Positions 1 through 7,784 of a DNA stretch of 32,505 nt are shown here, piece by piece. Position 1 is the first letter of the stretch; every line of letters starts with the position of its first letter. The stretch comes from an uncultured Chitinophagaceae bacterium (GTDB lineage: Bacteria; Bacteroidota; Bacteroidia; Chitinophagales; Chitinophagaceae): NCBI GenBank assembly GCA_903884185.1, contig CAISDV010000079.1, forward strand, positions 1 through 32,505, in the 5' to 3' direction. The notes under the pieces were generated by a model. The model had not been told where the DNA came from. It made no database searches and saw only the letters and a list, made by a program, of their open reading frames with translations. The translations under genes and the position numbers were made by a program.

Positions 1-665
1 ATCTACTTCTTTTTTTTACGGGCACTTTAATGATGTCATTTTATTCCGATAATAACTATAGCACTTATGACTTTATACCACTGGAATATCTATATCCTGA
101 AGATAGTCTCAAAAATGGTAAAACATTTGTAGTGAAATCAGAAGAAACGGGAAACTTAAATCTTTCAGATATTACGCTTGCACAGAAGTCTACAAACAGA
201 CAAATTATAGTTAGAAGATATAGTAATAATAGCTCTGGTTATGACTCTACAATATTTTTTAATCATAAAATGACAGAAATATATAGCAATATGTATTCTG
301 GAAATATATTGGTTAAAGCGAAAATTATAAGTGATATGATATTGAATGATGGAAGCAAGCTTGGAACTCAAAGGCAGGTGATCACTTACACATACTCAGA
401 AGGGCAGGTAACAACCGACTCAAAATCCACTTACCTGAAAGACACCATCTTAAATTGGAATTCTGTTCAAGTCGCTTGTCTTGTTGTGGCATCTCATATT
501 AAAATCTCATTTCAAAAACCCTCCGATCCTGAAGATAAAAAAGATACATTCTCTTACTCTGTCAAAACATATTATGGCAAGAACCTTGGTACAATGCGGT
601 TCACAGTAATAGAGCCGAAAGGTGTACATACTTTCAATCTAGTGAAGATTGTCAATAAAAAATGA
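1..665 (+). CDS. secreted hypothetical protein, 5' end outside window
   Basis: I do not recognise the family. The frame is open to the left edge. An ATG occurs at 30, but the codons before it read LLLFFTGTL, a hydrophobic run like the end of a signal peptide, so the gene probably starts upstream and is truncated here. The visible part is about 220 residues, rich in Ser, Thr, Tyr and Asn with alternating hydrophobic residues, which suggests a beta-rich exported protein. There is one Cys and no recognised catalytic motif. It is more AT-rich than the neighbouring housekeeping genes. It ends 22 bases before the stop of the convergent 4Fe-4S protein gene. Coding is fairly sure; function is unknown. 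Confidence 0.7.
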   Translation, partial: LLLFFTGTLMMSFYSDNNYSTYDFIPLEYLYPEDSLKNGKTFVVKSEETGNLNLSDITLAQKSTNRQIIVRRYSNNSSGYDSTIFFNHKMTEIYSNMYSGNILVKAKIISDMILNDGSKLGTQRQVITYTYSEGQVTTDSKSTYLKDTILNWNSVQVACLVVASHIKISFQKPSDPEDKKDTFSYSVKTYYGKNLGTMRFTVIEPKGVHTFNLVKIVNKK

Positions 666-687
666 CAAGTTCTCTAAATGATATTAG

Positions 688-921
688 CTAAACCTCTTTT
701 CTTTCCTCATTCTTCACATAACTCAAAGCCCCGCTAGGGCATTGGTTCACCTGCTCAATGATTTTTTCGGTAGTGGCGCCATCCATTTTGATCCATGGTT
801 TTACAAAGGGATCGAATACTTCGCGTAAATGTGTCCAGCATAATTTTGAATGGGTACAAACATTTGGTTTCCATATTACGGTGATGTCGCCGTTGGTGTA
901 ATGGAAGGTTTCTTTGGGCAT
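688..921 (-). CDS. divergent 4Fe-4S mono-cluster protein (YjdI/Fer4_19 type)
   Basis: A 77-residue protein resembling the divergent 4Fe-4S mono-cluster family (PF06902, E. coli YjdI). Family hallmarks seen are the N-terminal Cys cluster CTHSKLC (Cys22, Cys28), the F-D-P stretch followed by KPWI at 41-44, and the C-terminal CPSGALSY motif with Cys61. The length is typical for the family. These proteins are thought to carry an iron-sulfur cluster; partners and reaction are not known, and nothing in the neighbourhood reveals them. The start at 921 is the only ATG before the conserved HYTNGDITVIW segment. It is transcribed away from the 235-bp repeat-bearing gap upstream. Confidence 0.8.
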   Translation of the reverse strand: MPKETFHYTNGDITVIWKPNVCTHSKLCWTHLREVFDPFVKPWIKMDGATTEKIIEQVNQCPSGALSYVKNEERKEV

Positions 922-1015
922 GGGCTAAATTAAGAATTTAAAATATTAATTTTAAGGCACTAATTAAATAATAGCCCCGAATAATTTAATCTTTTCCCTC
1001 AAGCCGGGTGGCATC

Positions 1016-1123
1016 GTATTCGCGCCGCCACTACTTTTTGTTCTTTGGAAAAATATTCCGCAAGCGGATTTTTCCAATCCGCCTCCGGCGGACCGAACAA
1101 AAAGAGGTGGCTTACGCGAATAC
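1016..1123. repeat. 108-bp imperfect inverted repeat with nested palindromes
   Basis: The outer arms are about 28 bp (1016-1043 and 1095-1123). GTATTCGCG pairs with CGCGAATAC and CTTTTTGTTC with GAACAAAAAG; GCCAC/GTGGC pairs between them. The interior holds two short palindromes, TCCGCAAGCGGA (1057-1068) and TCCGCCTCCGGCGGA (1078-1092), plus a GGAAAAAT/ATTTTTCC pair around the first. It lies between the 4Fe-4S gene and the end of dnaX, and looks like a small non-autonomous palindromic element. The gap 922-1156 otherwise shows no gene. Confidence 0.7.
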
Positions 1124-1156
1124 TGGTAGAATGTGCGAGTATTAGTTCGAGAGTAA

Positions 1157-3022
1157 TTAATCCAATCCGAGCTTTAACTTATCCTTCAACTCTCTTACCA
1201 ATGGATATTGCTCTGCAATGCGCTCAAACCGCTCACGACTGTTAAGTGAAAGATGCTTCGGCACTTCCTCTTTTTCGCCTTCTACGAGTACAATGGAGAG
1301 GGTGATACTGTGGTTATTAAATGCCTGGCGTATATGATCTGTGAGCATCATCTTTTCCTGCTCAATGAATTTCTGTTGTGTGAGCGCGGTAACAGAAACC
1401 GTGAAATGAATATCGCTATCAATTGTCAGTGCTGAAATACGGAAAGTGCCAATGGTAGAATGTTTGCCGCCTTGTTTTTCTATTACTTTAATATAACTGT
1501 TCCAGCATTCCTGTAATTTCTCCATGTTCAGCACTTCAGCATCTTCTACTTTCTGGATATTATACTCGTCGCCATATTTTTCGCGAAGGACATCGAGTAA
1601 ATTTTTCTTTATTCCATTGGACCTAATCCCTGCCTCTGTTTGCGAAGCAGACCTCACCCCTGCCTGTCCGGCAGGCAGGCCTGCCTCTCCAGAAGGAGAG
1701 GAGCCAGACCCCGTTTGAGAAGTTGCCCTCACTACCGTTGTTTTTTGTGGTGGAGGAATTGAAACTTCCACTTTCTTAGGAGCAGGTGTTTCAACTAATA
1801 ATTTCGCTGCAGGTGTTACTACAACAGGTTTGAATTGTATTTGCGGGATGGGCCTTAGTTTATACGCAATGGGTGCGTCAACCTGTTTTTTTTTAGCAAC
1901 AACGCCTTCGTTGTTTGATAACTCAATGGCCTGCTGTAAAAAGTTGAGTTTGATAAGTGTAAATTCTACATGCAATCTTTTATTGCGCGCCATCTTGAAA
2001 TGGATACCGGCATCATTCAAAACATTCAGTGCACTCACGAGATAAGCAGCGCTTGTTTTTTTGGCGGCGGCAATATATTTTTCCTGCATGCCCTCCACTA
2101 CATCTAGCAGTTGTGCTGATCGTTCGTCTTTGCAAACCAAAATATTGCGAATAAATTCTGCCAGTCCGTTCAATACCAGGTCACCTTCAAAACCTTTGCG
2201 GTTGATCTCGTCAAACAATAACATCGCGCCAGCCATATCCTCCTGCAATAAGCAATCCAGCATCTTGAAATAATAGTCCTCATCCAGTATGTTCAGGTTT
2301 TCAAGCGTGTTCTGGTAGGTGACTTCTCCATTGGTAAAACTCACGATCTTGTCCAATATGCTCAAGGCATCCCTCATACAGCCTTCACTTTTCTGCGCGA
2401 TGACCTGAAGCGATGCTTTATCGGCTTTGATTTCTTCTTTATCAACTATTTCTTGTAAATGTTCTACCGTATCGTGTGTAGTAATGCGTTTAAAATCAAA
2501 TATCTGGCAGCGCGACAGAATGGTTGGAATTATCTTATGTTTTTCCGTTGTGGCTAAAATAAAAATGGCATAACCAGGCGGCTCTTCCAGCGTTTTCAAA
2601 AATGCATTGAAGGCGCTTGCGCTGAGCATGTGTACTTCATCTACTATATACACTTTATATTTTCCCGCCTGCGGTGCAAAGCGCACCTGCTCTACCAGCG
2701 AACGGATATCATCCACCGAATTATTACTTGCCGCATCCAGTTCATGAATATTCAATGAAGTACCTGCATCAAAAGAAACGCAGCTATTACAAACATTACA
2801 AGCTTCGCCATCGGGTGTTTGGTTGGTACAATTGATGGTCTTGGCAAGGATACGTGCACAGGTGGTCTTACCCACGCCCCGTGGACCGCAAAACAGGAAA
2901 GCATGCGCTAACTGGTTATTCCGGATGGCATTTTTAAGGGTGGTGGTGATATGCGACTGCCCCACCACAGTGTTAAAATTCTGCGGCCTGTACTTCCTGG
3001 CTGAAACGATAAATTTATCCAT
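1157..3022 (-). CDS. dnaX: DNA polymerase III subunit gamma/tau
   Basis: Clamp-loader ATPase subunit that loads the sliding clamp and tethers the replicative polymerase. The 621 residues carry the AAA+ core: Walker A GPRGVGKT at 46-53, four zinc-ligand cysteines at 65, 75, 78 and 81, the Walker B box VDEVHM at about 127-132, sensor 1 ILATTEKHK at about 155-163, the Ser-Arg-Cys arginine finger at 170-172, and sensor 2 GCMRDALS around residue 213. A Pro/Lys-rich linker follows from about 375 to 470, then a tau-like C-terminal domain. The linker (about 441-455) contains the translated palindromic repeat at 1659-1700, which reads Gly/Ala/Ser-rich and looks inserted. The ATG at 3022 is directly followed by the canonical N-terminus. 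Confidence 0.96.
   Translation of the reverse strand: MDKFIVSARKYRPQNFNTVVGQSHITTTLKNAIRNNQLAHAFLFCGPRGVGKTTCARILAKTINCTNQTPDGEACNVCNSCVSFDAGTSLNIHELDAASNNSVDDIRSLVEQVRFAPQAGKYKVYIVDEVHMLSASAFNAFLKTLEEPPGYAIFILATTEKHKIIPTILSRCQIFDFKRITTHDTVEHLQEIVDKEEIKADKASLQVIAQKSEGCMRDALSILDKIVSFTNGEVTYQNTLENLNILDEDYYFKMLDCLLQEDMAGAMLLFDEINRKGFEGDLVLNGLAEFIRNILVCKDERSAQLLDVVEGMQEKYIAAAKKTSAAYLVSALNVLNDAGIHFKMARNKRLHVEFTLIKLNFLQQAIELSNNEGVVAKKKQVDAPIAYKLRPIPQIQFKPVVVTPAAKLLVETPAPKKVEVSIPPPQKTTVVRATSQTGSGSSPSGEAGLPAGQAGVRSASQTEAGIRSNGIKKNLLDVLREKYGDEYNIQKVEDAEVLNMEKLQECWNSYIKVIEKQGGKHSTIGTFRISALTIDSDIHFTVSVTALTQQKFIEQEKMMLTDHIRQAFNNHSITLSIVLVEGEKEEVPKHLSLNSRERFERIAEQYPLVRELKDKLKLGLD
1659..1700. repeat. palindromic repeat inside dnaX linker
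   Basis: CCTGCCTGTCCGGCAGG (1659-1675) is an imperfect palindrome. The heptamer CCTGCCT occurs on both sides (1659-1665 and 1680-1686) of the 14-bp core GTCCGGCAGGCAGG. It is followed by the hairpin CTCTCC-AGAA-GGAGAG (1685-1700). Removing core plus one heptamer deletes exactly 21 bp, i.e. seven codons, and restores a plain hairpin repeat. The segment is translated in the dnaX linker in frame. Confidence 0.6.
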
Positions 3023-3140
3023 AAGCGGGGTTGCAATATAATGAGAAGAGCCGATGCAAGGGAAACAATAAGCAGGAGGTTTTGCACAAACTCGAGAAAC
3101 ATGGGTATCTTATCTTTGTGGATGTGGGTTTGAAAGAATT

Positions 3141-3233
3141 ACCGCAGAGACAGGGAGTCGGGGAGGTTCGCAGAGAGTTTAAACCAGGCAGTAATATCTC
3201 TGCATTTCTCCCCGTCTCTGCGCCTCCCCGGTG
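3141..3233. repeat. inverted repeat element upstream of dnaX
   Basis: The 15-bp arms CGCAGAGACAGGGAG (3143-3157) and CTCCCCGTCTCTGCG (3208-3222) pair with one mismatch. GGGGAGG (about 3160-3166) and CCTCCCC (3223-3229) offer a second pairing. It lies in the 281-bp gap between the divergent dnaX and msrB genes. No gene is visible in that gap; the repeat takes up its middle. Confidence 0.55.
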
Positions 3234-3303
3234 AAAAAAAATTAACAAATTCCCCTAAACCGCCGCAGTCAATATTCCGTTTATTGTATATAAATCAAAC
3301 AGT

Positions 3304-3843
3304 ATGAAAATAGCACACCTCGTTTCTATCATGATCCTGGGATTATTCGCAGGCAGCTGCATCAATGCCCAGACAAAAAACAACAAGTACCCCGATCCGC
3401 CGGTTGTAGATAAAAAGACTGTGTTCCCAATGAAGCTCACAGATGCCGAATGGAAACAACGTCTCACAGCTAATCAATATTATATCCTTCGCGAAGAAGG
3501 TACCGAAAGGGCAGGCACAGGCAAGTATGACCATTTTTATCAAAAAGGGACTTACTACTCCGCAGCAACTTTGCAGCCTTTGTTCAGTTCTGAAGCAAAA
3601 TTTAATTCCGGTACCGGATGGCCAAGTTTTTATGCGCCTATTAATCCAGATGCAGTGAGATTGGTCAGAGATGAAAGTTTTGGTGAAGTGCGCATGGCAG
3701 TGGTGGACAGTAAAAGCGGCTCGCACCTGGGACATGTATTTGATGATGGGCCTGCACCAACTGGCAAAAGGTATTGCATGAATTCTGATGCTTTGATCTT
3801 TGTGCCTGAAGGTGGCAAACCACCAACAAGCTCAAAGCAATAG
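3304..3843 (+). CDS. msrB: lipoprotein peptide-methionine (R)-S-oxide reductase MsrB, zinc-free type
   Basis: Reduces the R-epimer of methionine sulfoxide in proteins. An N-terminal hydrophobic stretch ends in a lipobox-like AGSC with Cys19, so the protein should be a periplasmic lipoprotein. Family motifs present are [10 protein letters not shown] (103-112), [12 protein letters not shown] (139-150) and RYCMNS (156-161) with catalytic Cys158. The usual two CxxC zinc pairs are replaced (YYSAATLQ where CxxC is expected; VDSKSG before HLGHVF), and the usual resolving Cys in GCGWPSF is Thr104. Cys19 and Cys158 are the only cysteines, so recycling must use an outside reductant. The gene lies 90 bp upstream of msrA on the same strand, probably one operon. 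Confidence 0.93.
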   Translation: MKIAHLVSIMILGLFAGSCINAQTKNNKYPDPPVVDKKTVFPMKLTDAEWKQRLTANQYYILREEGTERAGTGKYDHFYQKGTYYSAATLQPLFSSEAKFNSGTGWPSFYAPINPDAVRLVRDESFGEVRMAVVDSKSGSHLGHVFDDGPAPTGKRYCMNSDALIFVPEGGKPPTSSKQ

Positions 3844-3933
3844 GGTAATCTCTATGCACACATAAATAGTGGGACAAATGGGACTGCATAGGACACTTGG
3901 GCTTAAAATTTAGAATCTCAAATAACTTTAAAA

Positions 3934-4575
3934 ATGAAATCAATATTCGCTACACTTATTTCCATCGTCACTTTTATTTCCTGTGCACAAACACAGAACA
4001 AGGATATCAAATTTCCTTTGGGGTCTAAAACCCCAGGCGCGCATGAAGCCGTTGCCACTTTTGCCGAAGGATGTTTCTGGCATACAGAGATCGTGTTTCA
4101 AAGCCTGGTGGGCGTGCGTGACGCCGTGTCGGGATATTCTGGTGGAAAAGACCCCAACCCCGATTATGAAAAAGTTAGTACCGGTACTACCGGGCATGCA
4201 GAAAGTGTACAAGTGTTTTATGATCCGTCTGTTATTTCTTATGAAACACTGGTGGCCGCATTTTTTGCCAGCCATGACCCTACAGAAGTGAACAGGCAGG
4301 GCAATGATGAAGGCCCGCAATACCGTTCCATTGCATTCTACCGCAATGAAAATGAGAAAGCCATCATTGATGCACAGATAAAAAAGATAACAGATTCAAA
4401 AAAATACCACGACAAGATCGCTACGCAGGTAGTGGCGTATACCAAATTCTATCCTGCCGAAGATTATCACCAGGAATATATTTACCATCATCCTGAGAAT
4501 GGGTATGTGGCAAATGTTTCAATACCGGATTATCTTAGGTTTAGGAAGGAATTCAAGGGGAATTTTAAGCAATAG
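3934..4575 (+). CDS. msrA: lipoprotein peptide-methionine (S)-S-oxide reductase MsrA
   Basis: Reduces the S-epimer of methionine sulfoxide. A short signal sequence ends in TFISC, giving lipidated Cys17, so it acts in the same periplasmic location as the MsrB before it. The catalytic motif is GCFWHTE at 46-52 with Cys47. Other family marks are GVRDAVSGYSGG (about 60-71), the HAESVQVFYDP stretch, the FFASHDPTEVNRQGNDEGPQYRS region and the C-terminal EDYHQEY motif. Only the lipid Cys and catalytic Cys are present, so C-terminal resolving cysteines of some MsrA proteins are absent. The 213-residue length fits the MsrA core plus leader. Together the two genes repair both epimers in envelope proteins. 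Confidence 0.95.
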   Translation: MKSIFATLISIVTFISCAQTQNKDIKFPLGSKTPGAHEAVATFAEGCFWHTEIVFQSLVGVRDAVSGYSGGKDPNPDYEKVSTGTTGHAESVQVFYDPSVISYETLVAAFFASHDPTEVNRQGNDEGPQYRSIAFYRNENEKAIIDAQIKKITDSKKYHDKIATQVVAYTKFYPAEDYHQEYIYHHPENGYVANVSIPDYLRFRKEFKGNFKQ

Positions 4576-4684
4576 TTACCGGTTTCCAGTTGCCAGTTGC
4601 CGGTTTGTACTTCCAAAAAAATTGGAATTCGGGAACTAATCATGATCTCTTTGCTCCCGAAGTTTCGGGATTTGCGTGAAACCC
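4576..4684. repeat. repeat-filled gap: hairpin plus palindromic module copy A
   Basis: The short gap between the convergent msrA and GNAT-like genes is almost all repeats. It holds a CCGGTTTCCAGTTGCCAGTTGCCGGTTT-type direct/inverted segment (about 4578-4606, read in pieces), a TTCCAA-AAAAA-TTGGAA hairpin (4611-4627), and the palindrome TCCCGAAGTTTCGGGA (4655-4670) followed by TTTGCGTGAAAC (4671-4682). The last two match, in reverse orientation, the copy at 7989-8014. The hairpins may also serve as terminators for the two converging genes. Confidence 0.6.
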
Positions 4685-5863
4685 CTATTTATACTCCATT
4701 TCCGGATGCCTCTCAAACGCATGCGCATTCTCATCAAAGATGTACCTGTAAGTAACCATACGCCTGCTTTGTTTTGCTCCGAGGCCTTTGTATATATTGA
4801 TCATGCGTGGGTTCCAGTCGCCGGCCCAGCCCATTTCATAAATATCATACCATCCCCGGCCCTGCAGGTTTAACCCGCCTCCCTCATAGATCAGGTAAGA
4901 ATCAATTCCCAATGCCTGGAATTTTGGAACGATACCAAATGCCACACCCGTAAACTTTTTGTTGGTGCCTCTTTTCTTCATCCACAGCAAATGCAGCTTC
5001 TGCAGCAATCCCAGTTTACCATTGAAGTGTTTGAAATACTGGTTCAGGTCCGGGATATTGATCCACATGGCGATGGGTTCTTCTTTATAATAGGCAAACC
5101 AGATGATGCGTTCATCCATGATCGGTTTCATCTCGTTGAACAGTTTCATTACCGATTCTTTCGTGATGGCTTTTTCTTCTCCGTGTTGTGCCCAGGCAGA
5201 ATTGTAAACGGTTGCAAATTCTTCTGCGTGTTTTTCGAGATTCTTTATTTTAATATGCCTGGCATCATATCCCGGTTTGGCTTTGAACTTGGCGTGGCGT
5301 TCGGAAAACTTGGGCGACAAAGGATCATCCACCAGCCTTGCATAATAATACTGGTTATAATAATTTTTGAATCCGTAACCTTCCAGCAATTGCGCGTAAT
5401 AATCCGGGTTGAACGACATACCATACATGGGTTCTGTTTCAAACCCTTCCACCATCAGTCCCCACCATTTATCGCGGTCGCCGAAATTGATCGGGCCGTC
5501 CATGGCTTCCATGCCCTTGCTTTGCAACCAGGCTTTTGCGGCGTCTAATAAAATGTTCGCTGCCTGCTGGTCGTTGATACAATCAAAGAAACCCATTCCG
5601 CCTGTTGGGAATTCGGTTCCCTTGTTCACATACTTGGAATGTGTGAATGCTGCTACTCTTCCAATGAGTTTGCCACTATCATCTTTTAATACCCATCTCT
5701 TTGCTTCCCCGTATTTAAAATTTTTGTTTTTAGCGGAGTCAAAGACAGCATCCACTTCTTTATCCAGCGGGCGTATATAATTGGGGTTATGGCGGTTCAT
5801 CATTACACTCACCTGTATAAAATCTTTGGCGGATTGTGGGTTATTTACTTCTGTTAATTGCAT
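4685..5863 (-). CDS. GNAT-superfamily-like conserved protein
   Basis: A 392-residue soluble protein without signal peptide or membrane segments. The section WVLKDDSGKLIGRVAAFTHS (about 57-76) resembles the central beta strands of an N-acyltransferase (GNAT) fold. It is followed by GGMGFFDCINDQQAANILLDAA (88-109), which resembles the acyl-CoA-binding loop and helix. The C-terminal half (about 215-370) repeats acyltransferase-like features, e.g. KFTGVAFGIVPKFQALGIDS. From memory, proteins like this are widely found in Bacteroidota and annotated as GNAT family; substrate is unknown. The ATG near 5863 precedes the conserved start MQLTEVNNP. It converges with msrA. Confidence 0.7.
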   Translation of the reverse strand: MQLTEVNNPQSAKDFIQVSVMMNRHNPNYIRPLDKEVDAVFDSAKNKNFKYGEAKRWVLKDDSGKLIGRVAAFTHSKYVNKGTEFPTGGMGFFDCINDQQAANILLDAAKAWLQSKGMEAMDGPINFGDRDKWWGLMVEGFETEPMYGMSFNPDYYAQLLEGYGFKNYYNQYYYARLVDDPLSPKFSERHAKFKAKPGYDARHIKIKNLEKHAEEFATVYNSAWAQHGEEKAITKESVMKLFNEMKPIMDERIIWFAYYKEEPIAMWINIPDLNQYFKHFNGKLGLLQKLHLLWMKKRGTNKKFTGVAFGIVPKFQALGIDSYLIYEGGGLNLQGRGWYDIYEMGWAGDWNPRMINIYKGLGAKQSRRMVTYRYIFDENAHAFERHPEMEYK

Positions 5864-6007
5864 GGGGAAGAGGGCTTGTTTTGTTGGAGCGAATGTAATA
5901 AATATAGGTTTAAGAAGTTTAAAAGGTTCAAGAGGTTGGGGTAGCGGTATTTATTTGAGAATTGAATAACTTACGGAATATTCGATTTATAGCCTCAAAA
6001 GAACAGC
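5864..6007. repeat. intergenic region with short 9-bp tandem repeats
   Basis: Around 5908-5941 the sequence runs GTTTAAGAA, GTTTAAAAG, GTTCAAGAG, GTTGGGG: three clear and one partial 9-bp units. The rest of this gap between the divergent GNAT-like and secreted-protein genes is AT-rich and should hold both promoters; I could not place a clear TAnnTTTG box. Confidence 0.4.
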
Positions 6008-7060
6008 ATGAAACTTAAACTCAGCCTGGCATTTTTTTTATGCTTTTATGCATTTGTTGCAATGTCTCAGGAAAACGAGATGCAGATCGACAGTTCACTG
6101 GCAAGGAAAATAACAATCTCTAATTTTTGCCTTTGTCGAACAACATTTAATGATCTGAAAAAGTTATGTAATGACCTGAAACAAGTAGAGGTTGAGGAAA
6201 TGGATTTAGGAAAAAAGTGTATTGCCACTGACTCGCGTTATGAAAATGGGAAAGGATATTATTCCGAAAAATATCCGGGCATTATCTTTCAAAAAGATGA
6301 TCAAAATTATATTAGCAAAATAAGGCTAACTAAAGAGTTTATAGGGAAATTACCGGATGGTACATCAGTTAATTTGAACACTCTTTTGCTAAAAGATATA
6401 ATACAAATATACCCAGAGCTTAATTCTAAATGGGGGTCAAGGGGTTGTTCTGATTATTGGAACTTCTCAAATGATACATTGGCTTTTTTTGTCAAGATCG
6501 ATAAAAATAAACAGCCGCAATTTCCAATAGATGAAAAATATTACATGGACAAGCCAATAGAAGGCATTGATCTGATGATTTCATGTTATGATCTTTCTCA
6601 TAAAACTGATGAGTTTGCTCTCTTCCCCCCTGATCCCCCTGATGAACCTTTGTTTTTCCTTGATAGTATAAGAGTAAATCGGGGCGTGTTGAAAGCGTAT
6701 CAACCAACTGAATTTGCTTTTATTTCAATTTATAAGGATTCTAATGCGATTAGAATAGCTGGCAAGGATGCAAAAAATGGAGCTGTATATTTAATAACAA
6801 AATCATTTGCGAAGGGTCATTACTGGAATTACTTTAAAAGTAAATCTAAAGAATATGAAAATCTTGTCCCTAACATTAAAGCGGAATCTAAAATTGTTTA
6901 CATCTTAAATAATAAAGTCCTTACTACTAATTTTGAAAAAGAACTATTCGACATAAATGACAAGAGCTTTCTTGACTTGATAATAGTTAATAAAGATCAA
7001 CTTAAAAAGGAGTATAAGATTTCTGATAAATCTTTGGGGGTTAGTATAAGAACGAAATAA
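6008..7060 (+). CDS. secreted hypothetical protein with plug-like C-terminal motif
   Basis: A 350-residue protein with a standard signal peptide (KLKLSLAFFLCFYAFVAMSQ, cleavage probably after residue 19 or 20). The N-terminal half contains five cysteines (two in the FCLC pair) and resembles no family I can name. Near residues 240-270 a segment reads FAFISIYKDSNAIRIAGKDAKNGAVYLITK. This resembles the pattern DI-x-SI-x-VLKD-x-A-x-YG-x-G-x-NGVI-x-I-TTK of TonB-dependent receptor plug domains and plug-like tails of Bacteroidota transducers, though the usual context is missing. The gene is AT-rich relative to its neighbours, which suggests an accessory gene. The function is unknown; periplasmic or outer-membrane location is likely. 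Confidence 0.8.
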   Translation: MKLKLSLAFFLCFYAFVAMSQENEMQIDSSLARKITISNFCLCRTTFNDLKKLCNDLKQVEVEEMDLGKKCIATDSRYENGKGYYSEKYPGIIFQKDDQNYISKIRLTKEFIGKLPDGTSVNLNTLLLKDIIQIYPELNSKWGSRGCSDYWNFSNDTLAFFVKIDKNKQPQFPIDEKYYMDKPIEGIDLMISCYDLSHKTDEFALFPPDPPDEPLFFLDSIRVNRGVLKAYQPTEFAFISIYKDSNAIRIAGKDAKNGAVYLITKSFAKGHYWNYFKSKSKEYENLVPNIKAESKIVYILNNKVLTTNFEKELFDINDKSFLDLIIVNKDQLKKEYKISDKSLGVSIRTK

Positions 7061-7178
7061 ATGACCTTTATAAATCTTTCTTAGATCCTCATATTCCCCA
7101 ATCCCCCTGATTCCCAATCACTTATCCCTCCAACTCCCGCTAAAGAACAAATATTTTCTAAAAAATACTAAATATTTA

Positions 7179-7209
7179 TTGTTTATCAATATATATTTAT
7201 CTATATTTG
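7179..7209 (+). promoter_or_regulatory. Bacteroidota promoter for the DUF2975-HTH pair
   Basis: A -33 TTG at 7179-7181 and -7 box TATATTTG at 7202-7209, 20 bp apart, match the Bacteroidota vegetative promoter (TTG, 17-23 bp, TAnnTTTG). Transcription should begin near 7215, about 20 bases before the ATG at 7234. Confidence 0.7.
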
Positions 7210-7233
7210 CATTCTAAATCAAATAAATCAGTT

Positions 7234-7782
7234 ATGAAAATTAGTACCAAACAGATCCTGAAAGTATTACTAGTACTGTCCTGGATCATCTTTGTTGGAG
7301 TATGTATTGAGGCGGGCGGCTGTATATTCAGCGCTGCTTATACACTCCTCATCAATTCGGTTAATGCAGCCAGTTTTTGGGAGAAAAATGATCTCTCAGC
7401 CCTTTACCACTTTTCCCCCAGTCATTTTTTTGTGGAAACAATGCTGATCAGCATTCCGCAAGTGATGAAGGCAATCCTCTTTTACCTGATCGTAAAAATG
7501 TTGCATGAAAAAAAGCTGGACATGTCCCAGCCATTCAGCAAAGAAGTAAAAGTGTTTATCACAAGAACAGCATGGCTGGCGCTCGGCACAGGCCTGTTCG
7601 CTCTCTGGGGTGTCAAGTACACAGAATGGCTGATCAGCCAGGGTGTAAAAATGCCTGATACACAACATTTACATTTAGGCGGCCCCGATGTGTGGCTGTT
7701 CATGAGTGTGATATTGTATGTCATCGCACAGGTATTTAAAAGAGGTGTTGAAATCCAATCCGAAAACGAATTAACTGTATAA
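7234..7782 (+). CDS. DUF2975 family membrane protein
   Basis: An integral membrane protein of 182 residues with four predicted helices: roughly residues 8-28 (VLLVLSWIIFVGVCIEAGG region), 70-88, 108-126 and 143-160. The overall size, topology and its coupling to a small Cro-type regulator match DUF2975 proteins paired with YozG-like HTH proteins. I chose ATG 7234 because the upstream in-frame TTG at 7207 lies inside the -7 promoter box. The biochemical role of DUF2975 is not established; it is probably an inner-membrane component linked to the regulator encoded two bases downstream. Confidence 0.8.
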   Translation: MKISTKQILKVLLVLSWIIFVGVCIEAGGCIFSAAYTLLINSVNAASFWEKNDLSALYHFSPSHFFVETMLISIPQVMKAILFYLIVKMLHEKKLDMSQPFSKEVKVFITRTAWLALGTGLFALWGVKYTEWLISQGVKMPDTQHLHLGGPDVWLFMSVILYVIAQVFKRGVEIQSENELTV

Positions 7783-7784
7783 TT

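Noticed and set aside
1045-1245. Plus-strand open frame of 66 codons
   Set aside because: It runs through the inverted repeat at 1016-1123 and into the antisense of dnaX; no protein features.
3923-3930. TAACTTTA as a -7 box for msrA
   Set aside because: It is only three bases from the ATG, so transcription would start inside the gene; msrA is more likely read from msrB.
4991-5548. 185-codon plus-strand frame
   Set aside because: Antisense shadow of the GNAT-like gene, whose own protein is coherent.
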